Shown here piece by piece: positions 26,320-37,200 of a stretch of DNA of 64,000 nt (position 1 is its first letter; every line of letters starts with the position of its first letter). The stretch is taken from the NCBI RefSeq assembly GCF_910591885.1, contig NC_063271.1:19235334-19299333 (forward strand). Direction: 5' to 3'. The position numbers and the translations under genes are program-made. This stretch comes from Bombus terrestris (lineage: Eukaryota > Arthropoda > Insecta > Hymenoptera > Apidae). Below the pieces are notes generated by a model. It worked only from the letters and a program-made list of their open reading frames with translations, was not told the origin of the DNA and did no database searches.

Positions 26320-28633
26320 AAAAATTTACGCCGTCCAGCTCGCGTACAAGTCTGAGGGTAACCTCTAAGCTAGAAATATCACTATGCCATTTGGCCGATG
26401 AGGCATTAGGATCAACCGGATGTGGCGTCTCGAGATGCAGTCGATATCTGGAAAATTGTGACTGGTTTTACACTCTGGCAGATTTACGGACTCGTAAAAT
26501 TGTCAAAGAAATTCCGGCCCAACTGGAGTCAAAGCAATGAAAGTTCGTAAGGGATTGCCTGATAAATCGTTGGGTTCCTCTCTCACCTTGGGCTCCGCAC
26601 GTCGATCGCCTCGGTTTCCACGGACAGCTCGATTTTCTCGCGCACTTCCTGCGGCATCTTCACCAACACGGACAACCACTCGCAGGATGCGGTCCCTGGC
26701 GTTTTGAAGCCCATCTGATTTAACAAGAAAATGTGACTTAGTTCTTTACTATAATAGAAGTGTATACCATATATGTACTAAGTTTAGTTTAGGTTCAACT
26801 TTTACGTAATTAACACTTAAATCCACTTTACGTGATTAAGTAGCCACAATTTGCTACGGTTTCCTTGGAATTGAAAGCTTTTTTAATATACAGAATGAAA
26901 ACAGTTTTTAAAAATACGAAAGAAATACAATCATGAAAATTTAACTATTTTAAATAATTAATTGTGACGTAACACACATAAATAAAAATGAAAATGATAC
27001 TATGTTATAAAGAACGTATTTTTATGGTTTTAGTACATAATTGTTCAAAATAAATATTTTAATGTGACATATTTCTTGCAAGATAAACAACAAAATAATT
27101 TTTTATTTATTTATTAGAATATTTACAATCAATTCTCGTTGAGAATTTTCAGTAACTTAATTTGGCGTAATACAATGACATGGATTATAATAGTTTTATA
27201 TTGTTGTTTTATTTCAGAAAGTGATCACTACTTAATTGCAAATAATATAGGAAAATGATTGGTACCAGGAAAACCACGATTCACTGGAAGCAAGGTTGTA
27301 TTATGAGTCATTTAATTCAATGAAAAGCACTCGTTATTAATAATCTCGAGGGAATTACGTGTAATACGAAAGATAAGAGGAAAAAACTGAAAATGTCTCG
27401 GGTACAAAATAACATATAAAACACGAGCTGTTTCATGCTATAATAAACACGGTGCACGGAATATTACACGAGAAACAAAATTAACATTAAAAGAAGAGAA
27501 TTAATTTTAATTAAATCGATTTCAATTCTTGTAAGTAAAAATATAATATACATTTTAATGTAATGACGAGTTAATACTCAAAGAATTAGACATAGAACAA
27601 TGAAATATAACAAAGTATAATATAATATATCATAATAAACTTTATGCATGGAAGAATGGAATAAAATTCTATCACAGTGACTATTTGCATTTATCACTAC
27701 CAATTCGCAACCTGTAACAAGGAATTAATTAGGAAACTTCTATTGAAAATGTGTGCAAAGTAGCCGAGTTTAAAAGCGATCTATTTGCTGTACACATGTT
27801 GATGCAATACTAACGCCCAAAAAAACGTCTTCCGCCGTCACCGCCTGCTTAAATTTCATCTCATATTCCGGCACCTTTCTTGGATCATAGGCTTCCGTAC
27901 TCTGCGAAGCAACTGCTTCAGACAGATGCCAAATATCATCAGCTTCCGCTTTCAGCGGTGCGTGTGGGCCCGAGCGGTCTTGAAACTTTTCATTTCGAGT
28001 ACCGATATCGCCAGGTCCTTAAAAATATCTATTTTACACATCGCGTATACTGTCGCAAAAACTACTTTCTGCGGTAAAATTTTCTTATTAAATTGCGAAT
28101 ATTTATTCACTTATAGGAGATGTAAATGTATAAAAATACACTAAATGCAGATAATATACACGAATATTTACAATATCCAAAATAATCAATATTGTTGCCA
28201 GTAATACATATTATTCATATGTTTATATTATTCATAATACATATAATTTCATATGTTTTAATATGGATATAATACAGTGCAATTTATTTTGAATAATTTT
28301 ATAAATTCTACTTTGCAAACACTCACACCATTTTGTTTAAGTAAAATGAAATTTTCAAACAAAAATACACTAATTATCATAATAATAATAATAGCTTCAA
28401 CTTTAAACCATTTTAAATGATTATTATGGGAAAAAAGAAATCTTTGTATTGTAAATGTCAATTATTAAACGAGTGCAGAGAAGAAACAATTATATCCTGT
28501 AAACTTGTTAAATCTTACCAAATTTCCGAGCGCCAGCCTGTGGTAAATCATCCTCGGAATCTGAATCATTTTTAAGAGGATTAATTAATTCCTGCAATGC
28601 TTTCAATTCGTGATAACCAAAACAACCATCCAT
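26318..28633 (-). CDS. DNAAF6: Dynein axonemal assembly factor 6 (PIH1D3-like)
   Basis: Exons on the minus strand: 28633-28519, 28017-27815, 26714-26587 and 26447-26318. Phases agree at all junctions and give 191 residues; the human protein is about 214. The family is a cytoplasmic HSP90/R2TP-linked co-chaperone that pre-assembles axonemal dynein arms, so in insects its use is expected in sperm and ciliated sensory neurons. Family landmarks include an acidic N-terminal region (NDSDSEDDLP), the ADDIW box, KVPEYEMKFKQAVTAEDVFLG, and a PIH/CS-like C-terminal fold ending LEVTLRLVRELDGVNF. Each exon is flanked by GT and AG sites. The start is the first ATG (MDGCFGYHEL). Its 5' end faces KARS 355 bp away, suggesting a shared promoter. 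An AATAAA overlaps the stop codon. Confidence 0.9.
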
Positions 28634-28988
28634 TTTTCTAATCGAGTGAAAATATCCTTCAGATTGACATTAGACACAAACGACTAATACTGAACGCGCC
28701 AATCAACAAACGTCGTTGTCAAAGTAACATACTTCAAATATCGTGCTAGTAAAATGACAGTAAGGTAGAAAAGAATTATAATTTCTGTACACATTTTTAT
28801 TTATTTGAAATATATACTTAGAACAATGAAATATAGTCTTCAACATAAATAATTTTAAGTAAAAAGAAAATATATTTAAAATTAAAACCATACGTGAACT
28901 GAAAAATAAAACGATTACTTCGGCAAATGGGCACCTTTCAGGATCACCAACCACAAAGTGAAAATCTTTTCTACGGAAGTGTACCAAC
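28634..28988. promoter_or_regulatory. Shared DNAAF6/KARS intergenic promoter region
   Basis: The 355 bp between the divergent start codons of DNAAF6 (minus) and KARS (plus) must hold both 5' UTRs and transcription starts. I see no obvious TATA box in a fixed position. The spacing is typical of bidirectional housekeeping promoters. The role is inferred from layout only. Confidence 0.6.
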
Positions 28989-31759
28989 ATGGCTGACAAT
29001 ATGAATGTACCAGTGTTATCAAAAAAGTGAGTAAAATAATAATATTAACAGAAAATTAGATTTCCAAATTTCCTATCTTATATTTATGAAGAATTTTTTT
29101 ATTATGTATATTAATAATTTTGACATAACCTACATAGAACAGTGATCGGTGCCATATTTTACCTACCCACGTTGTTATATGAATAACTGATTACATTGAT
29201 GTGTCTTTTTCAAGCACTAAATAGCAATATTTTTTAAATATTTACGAACAAATATATTTATTGTGTATGTATATGTATATACGTTAAGTATTATAGCAAC
29301 GACAATTTTAATTAACTATGTTGTGCAACATAACCAAAGCTTTTGTTGATGTGGTATCGCCGGTATTTTATCAAGCAAAATCAACAAAATTGCATCAGAT
29401 ATCTATACGCCATTTTTACATAAAGTGCGTATGTCTTAATCAAAATCATGTTTCTTTATATGCATAATATAACCAATGTTCGTTGTGTTACAAATTTGCT
29501 TACAGTGAAATAAAAAGGCGTTTGAAAGCAGAGCAAAAACTGAAAGAAAAAGCAGAAAAAGAAGCAAAAACTCAAGCGATAGTGGAAGACCAAACCAAAA
29601 CTCAAGAGAAAAAACAAGTTCAAGAAGAAGATATTGCTCCAAATGTGAGTGTATATATTTATATATATACATATACAGTATACAATATATATATCATGAT
29701 AATGTTAAAGATCTTTTTAATTAAATATATATTTAAATGTATAGAAAGCTATGTTATGATTGTATTTACATTAGATATATAATGACTTTTAGGAATACAT
29801 TAAACTTAGGACTCAAGCAATCAAGAACCTCAAAGATACGAATGATAATCCATACCCACATAAGTTTCATGTATCAATTTCATTGGAAAATTTCATTGAA
29901 AAATTCAGTAATAATTTAAAACCTGGGGAAATATTAGACAATGAAGTATATAGCATTGCTGGTCGTGTACATGCAATTAGAGAATCAGGTGCTAAACTGA
30001 TTTTTTATGACCTTAGAGGAGAAGGTGTTAAAATTCAAGTAATGGCAAATGCAAGACAGTATAAAGATGGAGAAAAATTTGCCACTGATACTTCTAAAAT
30101 AAGAAGAGGTGATATTATTGGTGTAGTTGGAAATCCTGGGAAAACTAAAAAGGGTGAATTTTCCATTATACCACATAGTGTTACTCTTTTAAGTCCTTGC
30201 CTGCATATGATGCCAAATCTCTATTTTGGATTAAAAGATAAGGTACAAAATGATGAAACTCTCTTGATATATACCTTGATTAAGCTAATAACCCTTGTAT
30301 TATTTTTAATAACTTAGGAGACAAGATTTCGTCAGCGTTATTTAGATCTTATATTAAATGATAAAGTAAGAAAAACGTTTCATGTACGAGCAAAAATAGT
30401 TGCATATATCCGCAAATTTCTCGATGAACTTGGATTTTTAGAAGTTGAGACACCAATGATGAATATGATTGCTGGTGGTGCAACAGCTAAACCTTTTGTT
30501 ACACATCATAATGAATTAAATATGGACTTATACATGCGCATTGCTCCAGAATTATATCATAAAGTAAGAGGTATTTCGTTATACTCACAACTACGTATTG
30601 TTTGTAAATTATATATTAATACATTGTTGTGTGTGCATAATTGTAGATGTTGGTAGTAGGTGGACTGGATAGAGTATACGAAATTGGAAGACAGTTTAGA
30701 AACGAAGGGATAGATTTGACACATAATCCAGAATTCACTACTTGTGAATTTTATATGGCTTATGCAGATTATAATGACTTGATGTCTATTACGGAAGATA
30801 TGGTATCAGGAATGGTAAAAGCTATTCATGGCAGTTATAAGATAACATACCATCCAGATGGACCAGAGGGTGAAGCAATTGAAATTGATTTTACTCCACC
30901 ATTTAAACGGGTTTCAATGATAAAAACTTTAGAAGAAATTTTAAAATTTAAGTTACCTCTACCGGATAAATTAAATACCCCAGAAACAAATCAAATACTT
31001 TGTGATCTGTGTACCAAACATGAAATTGAATGTCCTCCACCAAGGACAACAGCTAGATTACTGGATAAGGTAATATGAATTTTAAATTTAAGGAGGAACT
31101 TTTATAGTTACATATATTTATCGACAAGTTTTTAACAGCTTGTTGGGGAATTTATAGAAGAAACTTGTGTCAATCCTACATTTATTTTGGATCACCCACA
31201 AATTATGTCTCCATTAGCAAAATGGCACCGTTCCGAACCAGGATTAACAGAACGATTTGAATTATTCATTATGAAAAAAGAAGTCTGTAATGCATACACA
31301 GAATTGAACGATCCTATAGAACAAAGAGAAAGGTAATTTAACTAAACAGAAACTTTTCATAAATTCCAATTACAATTTGATTTAAAAAATTTATTCAATA
31401 TTACGAATATATAGATTCGAGCAACAAGCAAAAGATAAAGCAGCTGGAGATGAGGAAGCTCAACTTATTGATGAAAACTTCTGTACTGCATTGGAATATG
31501 GTTTACCACCAACTGCTGGTTGGGGAATGGGTATTGATCGTTTTACAATGTTACTTACAGATGCAAATAATATCAAAGTAAGTTTTTAAATGATAAAAAT
31601 ATATAAACAACAGAATATGATAAAAAAAATATAATGATGATGTATCATTAGGAAGTACTGCTGTTCCCACAAATGAAACCGGATGATCCAAATAAAAACC
31701 AAGGAATATCTGAAGATGATAAAACATCAAATGATAATGTAAATCATGTGCAAAACTGA
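28989..31759 (+). CDS. KARS: Lysyl-tRNA synthetase, cytosolic form
   Basis: Exons: 28989-29026, 29506-29644, 29793-30242, 30318-30563, 30647-31069, 31139-31332, 31415-31577 and 31652-31759. Phases fit throughout and give 586 residues (human about 597). The class II synthetase charges tRNA-Lys in the cytosol. A charged N-terminal helix (EIKRRLKAEQKLKEKAEKEA) is the tRNA-binding appendix of the animal enzyme. An OB-fold anticodon-binding domain follows in exon 3 (GRVHAIRESGAKLIFYDLRG). The class II core has motif 2 FRNEG at about residues 308-312 and motif 3 GMGIDR at about 534-539. No break is seen. The start MADNMNVPVLSK lies in a short first exon; an alternative first exon for a mitochondrial form lies in intron 1. 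An AATAAA lies at 31,799-31,804. Confidence 0.97.
29318..29424 (+). CDS. KARS: Alternative first exon of KARS with mitochondrial presequence
   Basis: Inside KARS intron 1, an ATG at 29,318 opens 35 codons plus two bases (AA) and is followed by GTGCGT, a plausible donor. The constitutive first exon also ends with two bases (AA), so both can splice to exon 2 at 29,506 in the same frame and rebuild the same Asn codon. The peptide (MLCNITKAFVDVV..., ending RHFYI) has scattered Lys/Arg/His, hydroxylated and hydrophobic residues and almost no acidic residues (one Asp), as in matrix-targeting presequences. In animals one KARS gene commonly makes cytosolic and mitochondrial enzymes through alternative first exons, so the layout is expected. 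The mitochondrial form would have 609 residues. How this exon is selected (own promoter or splicing at an upstream AG) cannot be seen. Confidence 0.75.
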
Positions 31760-32459
31760 AAGTTTAATTTTCCCGTGACCTTTTATCGCAAACTAAATAA
31801 TAAACAAGATATACTTCCAAAAACTAATGATTTTAATATTTCGTCATTTTTATTTCACATTTTATATGTGTTACTCACCATCATAATAGTACAAAACTAT
31901 AAGAACACATGACGAAAGTATTAGCATATATTATTCACGCGTACACAATCTTAATATTTCCACTGCAATAATATCGCTTTAATATTTGCTTAATTTTCAT
32001 CACAAATTAAATTTTTGTTACAAAAAATGTAAATCATATTTAAATAGATATTTACATTAAAACTTGGGAAGAAGCAAGCACTGAACAGTAAATGTGTACT
32101 TGCAATTTGCTGGCAGCTTCTTTATATTGTCAAATATTTAAGTAAGAAATAAATAAAATTTTCTCCCTCACATAATAATGGTGCAATAATTATTTTACAA
32201 AAATCCACAAAATAAAACCTATTAATTTGTTATTTTGTTACCTTCGACTAAATTTACTATTTAACAGAAGTTACAGCCTTTTAGGTATATATTAGTTAAA
32301 ATTGCCAGAGAAACGTCGAACTATTAATTTAAAATTGATATGTTTCCTGGACAGTTATATTGTGGCAGCTTTCAATAGTTCATGTATTTTATCATAGTAA
32401 AAAGTATTATGAAACGTGCTTAATTTCTCTTTCATAAATATTAGTCAGATACATTTCTA
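31760..32459. other. Convergent 3' region between KARS and OTUD6B
   Basis: Seven hundred bases separate the KARS stop codon (plus) from the OTUD6B stop codon (minus). They hold the two 3' UTRs, with a KARS poly(A) signal at 31,799-31,804. No further gene is visible. The AT-rich stretch could allow overlapping transcript ends. Confidence 0.6.
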
Positions 32460-33720
32460 TCAGCTTTCTTCTTCTATAACATATTTTGTAACAGAATTAT
32501 AATGAGCACCTAGTTCATACATATGCCGGTGATAAGTCAATATCATTTTTTTTTCATTGCTATAATCATCACCAATAACATATGGTGCTCCTGATGCCTG
32601 AATGACTTCTATTGGACATTTCAACACATGCGAAAGAACCTGTAACTATTTTAAACAAAAATGATTTTATAAATTTTAGAACAATATATGTATATCCACA
32701 GTTTATTTAAACTTGCCTCAATAGCTCCACCCCAGGCACTTGTATCTGCCACATCAGCACAATATTTTTCATATTGTTCTGGTGAAAGAACATCATCAGA
32801 ATCTGGATTGGAAATAAATGGTAAAAATTGATTCATATTTTCTCTCAAATATATAGCAGTTTTTGTTCTAAGTTCATGAAAATTCAATGGAGTTTCTCCT
32901 ATAATTTTTAGTTGATGTGCAACAGCATTATATAAACTGCAAAAATTAATTTGGTAGCAGTGTAAATAAAGTAAAAAAATTTGTACTTTACGCCCCAAAT
33001 TATTTTAAACAATCTAGACAAGTAACTCACCAATGGCCATCACTTGGAATCTCATAAATCATCAAACCACGTTCACAGAGTATTTTCTTAATAGTTTGCA
33101 ATTCTACATTTCTTTTCCCAAAAACATTTAATGCTTCTTGTTCTATAATTCTCTGATTGCGTTCTCTTTCTGCATTTGCTTTCTTGTCTCTTCTCTTCTG
33201 TGCTTTCGAAATTCTATGTGTTGGTTGTTCATTTTGTTTGTTGTCTTTTGTGCTTTTGTCATTAATATTTTCTGTATCTTCATTTTCCACATTATTGATA
33301 TTAAGATGTGTAACTTTCCATGTAGTAAACTCTTCTTCTTGTCTTTTATCTAAAGCTTCTTCTAAGCGATTGATTTCCTCAGTTACTTCTTTCTTCTTCT
33401 TCTTATCACCCTTACAAATTGACTTTTTTAGCGTTTGTATTTGTGCTAAAATTTAATATATAGTAACTAAAAGATCATACATTTGAAAAATGTTATTAAA
33501 AATATAATATCAAATATTTACAACATAATAAAATTCTATTAACAAATCTTTTACGTAAGCACAATATTGTAAATCATCTCACGTTAAGGAACCTATTATC
33601 ATTAATAAAGAAAAAATATTCTATAAACTACAATTATATAATTTTATTACCTTGTAATTCTTTCCGTTCTTTTTTATGTTTTAATGTTAATTCTTCTTCC
33701 GTTAATTCTAATTCTGCCAT
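32460..33720 (-). CDS. OTUD6B: OTU-domain deubiquitinase, OTUD6B-like
   Basis: Exons on the minus strand: 33720-33651, 33445-33031, 32936-32717 and 32645-32460, giving 296 residues against about 293 in human OTUD6B. The enzyme cleaves ubiquitin conjugates as a cysteine protease. The N-terminal third is a charged coiled coil (MAELELTEEE, KKERKELQ) ending in the family motif RISKAQKRR. The OTU core follows, with the catalytic DGHC: Asp159, then Cys162, whose codon is split by intron 2. The catalytic His283 sits in GAHYNSV. Intron 3 begins with GC (GAG|GCAAGT) instead of GT; all other donors are GT. The gene is divergent from MED15 and convergent with KARS. All active-site residues I can check are present, so it should be functional. 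Confidence 0.94.
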
Positions 33721-34287
33721 TTTTTAATTTAGAGGTTACTTAAAAACTTATTTTAAGGTTAAGGAGTAAAGTACCGACATGATAAACGAATAATGCATCA
33801 TAGCATTTTCATGAATCAATTTCCATTTTTGACATGATATTAGGTAAACCTTAAATTTCATATTTTTGGCTTAAGCTGAATATCTAGAAATTGTTGAATA
33901 TTGAATGATTGAATCTATCTATTTTTGAGAAAAATTTCAAAATCTGTTATTAGATAAAAAATATGAATTACTTTAAAATTTACTAAACATTTTTAATTTT
34001 TTACCTATAATTTCATAAATGTTTTGAATATTTTAAATTTATAATTTAAAGATTTATAATTTAAAAACAGCGGATAAAAGATAGTTACTTATATAGTGCA
34101 ATAAAGTAATCATCGTTTTCATAGAAACATGATTAAGGAGGCTATTTACTAATATCTTTATGTTTCAAACTATACCTCGAAGAGTAGGCTTTCAGTTAGT
34201 TATATGGGTGTTTAGTCCTACAGTTACTGTGATAGAAGAAGGTTGTGTAATTACTTCGATTGTTGATTTCATTATTAAACATTAAAA
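33721..34287. promoter_or_regulatory. Shared OTUD6B/MED15 intergenic promoter region
   Basis: Divergent start codons lie 567 bp apart. The interval is AT-rich and holds both 5' UTRs. No specific binding site is claimed; a bidirectional promoter is inferred from the layout. Confidence 0.55.
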
Positions 34288-37200
34288 ATGGCAACTGATG
34301 AGAATTCTTGGAGAACACAAAGTTTCCGACAAAGTGTAATTGCAAAAATGTAAGTCAATTTATATCAAAAGGTTATAAACGGTAAAATGCTCCTATTAAC
34401 ATCATTTAAATAATATAAATTATTAAAGAGTAAAAAGTTCTATAATATTTGTATGAAAAAGAAATGTAAAAAATAAATTTATACATTTGAATAAATTGAA
34501 GAAATGTGTATTTTTATATTTATTAAATATTTTTATCATAGAGATGAAGCTGTGCAAATGTCTGGAATGCCTACTGCCAAAAACAGTATTGAAATGGAAA
34601 ATCATGTTTTCCAAAAAGCAAAAACTAAGGTGTGTTATTATTCTTTTCTTTTCTGTTTATTACCATTAGATTATCTGTGTAAGAAATAAATAATATATTA
34701 AATATTCCAAGTGGTAAATTGTTAATTATTTCAATTAATAACACGTTCATTTATTTTCTAGGAAGAATATCTAGGTTTTGTGGCCAGATTAATTCTACAT
34801 GTCAGAGAATTAAGTAATATATTTATATATATGTTTATTTTAATTTATATAAATTATAGATAAATAATTAACACTTTATAATATATTATACTTCTTCCAG
34901 ATTCTAAAAAGGGTACAGGAGGTAATGCACCAGGTACAGGTGGTTCTGGAAATCAGGGTATGCCTGATCCAATCGGGGCATTACAAACATTGGCACGTCA
35001 AGGAACTGGAAACAATCAAATGATGAATATGAGTGGACCAGGATCTAATCCTCAAGGAATAATCCCACAACCACCAACAAATACTGCTACCAATTGTAAG
35101 TATATATTTTGCTCATTAAATATAGATATTGATAATACATTTTTTAACAAGTAATAGATTCTTTAAAAATACAAGGTAAAGTAATTATATAGATAAAATA
35201 ATATTACCTTTTACAATATTTATAAATATATGTTTTTCACATTTTTAATTCATATTACATATTTATTTAATTCACAATACATATTTAGTTTCCATATCTA
35301 TTTTAACAGAATGATATTGGGAAATAAGATATATTGTTTTATACTAAAATATCCTAGTTGACGAGTAACAAGATATCTCATTTAGCTCTTTATTAACACT
35401 AAAACTACCAACATTTCGTGTATACCTATTCCTACCGTGTGCGGTCAAAATGACCAATGATTAAAGAAGTAATAGTTTTTATGATTTAACTTAGATAATG
35501 GTTAATTTATAAATAAATGTATATAAAATGATGAACTTTCATAAAATTTTGTCCAAATTTACTTTCGTTTGATTTCAATTATATTTCACTGAATTTTTTA
35601 CAAATTATTTTATTATCAAATGTACATTTGCCACATACATATTACCCACATCTTAAACAAATTTTCGTAATTTTGTAGCTTTCACAATTTTTTACTTGAC
35701 AAGCTTTTTTGTAGTAATGAATCTGAACTTGTTAACAGTTTTATTGCATGGTTTTTTTTCCTGTGGTTTTTTATACAAAAGTAATATATGTACCAAGTTT
35801 ATAACAATTTTGTGAATTCTCTATAAATTGGTCCTATATTGTAGATACCATTGCAAATTTATTGGTTCGTAAACATTGGCTTCTTTCACTCTTCTTATCA
35901 AATTGTATAAACCTCATAATTTCAGCAAAGTCATTCTAGCTCACTGTTTTTGAAAAGACTGCAGGTTGCCAAATTTTATTCCACAAATATGAGATATCTA
36001 AATTTTTTGCCTGATATGCACCGCAGGCATAGAGCAGAGCAATAAATGCATTTAGTTTTATTGCATATAACTCTTTCTTAGTCCCTAATACTTTAAACGC
36101 TTCTTCTTCCGTACATTTTATTATATGATCCCTTATATGATGATCAATGATAAGATAAAATGCCATCTTTATTTGTCTTCTCATTATATGCCGTTTAGCA
36201 TATCCCTAAAAATATTATGAACTGCTAGGTTTGGGACTTACATCTATTTCTCTCCGAAGTGTCCCATCGGGCCCAGTTTCGATACGTTGATTCTCTACAT
36301 CAGTCTCACCCTTTGTTGTCAATGATAATTTCTTTCCTTTTTGTCCTAGACGTGAACACTTATTTATAATATTCAACTCTGATTTGCTGTTTTCAATTGC
36401 TGAAGTTTCTTGTTCATCGCACACTGAACAAGATACACTCTTCTTCCTCGTCTGTTATTTTTTTTTTATAATTTTTTTTTTAAAAGTTAACATTTCTAGG
36501 GTAAATATTTATCACAGAATAATAACATAATTCTCGACTTTTAAAATGTTTGTAACAATGCACTGTAAAAGTGCTAAATTTTATGGCGGTCCCTTAGGAT
36601 TATTATGGGTCTGAGTTGATATGTCTTGACAGCTGGTGGTCATCTTGATCAAGGGATAGATTATGTTTTATGACAAGATTACGGGTATAACAGCTGTTAT
36701 TATTTGTTATCACTGATTTTGTTTGTCATCTAATCTTGGGATAGCCTATTCTTTGTACTGATTGCATTTATTTTAAGAATAACTAAAATATTTTGTCGAT
36801 CTGTCAAAATGACCGCTCACAGTAGGCAAGACAGAGTATAAATTTTTCTCAGAAAATAAAAGAGCAAACTAAAGGTAAATACCGAAAAATATATTGTATG
36901 CATGTTTTAGGAAAAGTCAGAAATTATGAAGCGATATGATAAAATTTAAATATGGTTAAATTTGTGTAGAAATTCGAGATCGGTCAATTTGACCGCCGCT
37001 GGTACGTTTAGTGTTAACTAACTGTTTTATTGTAAATCTTAACATATCAAAGTGCCAAAATGGCCCGACAGTTAGTACATTTTAATTTAAAAAATAATCT
37101 GAAGTTAATGTATTAATAGATAATGGTTTTATTAAAGATATATGTAACTAAAAGTAAATTTGAAAAATATAATACAGAACCACACAAAAAATCATACTTA

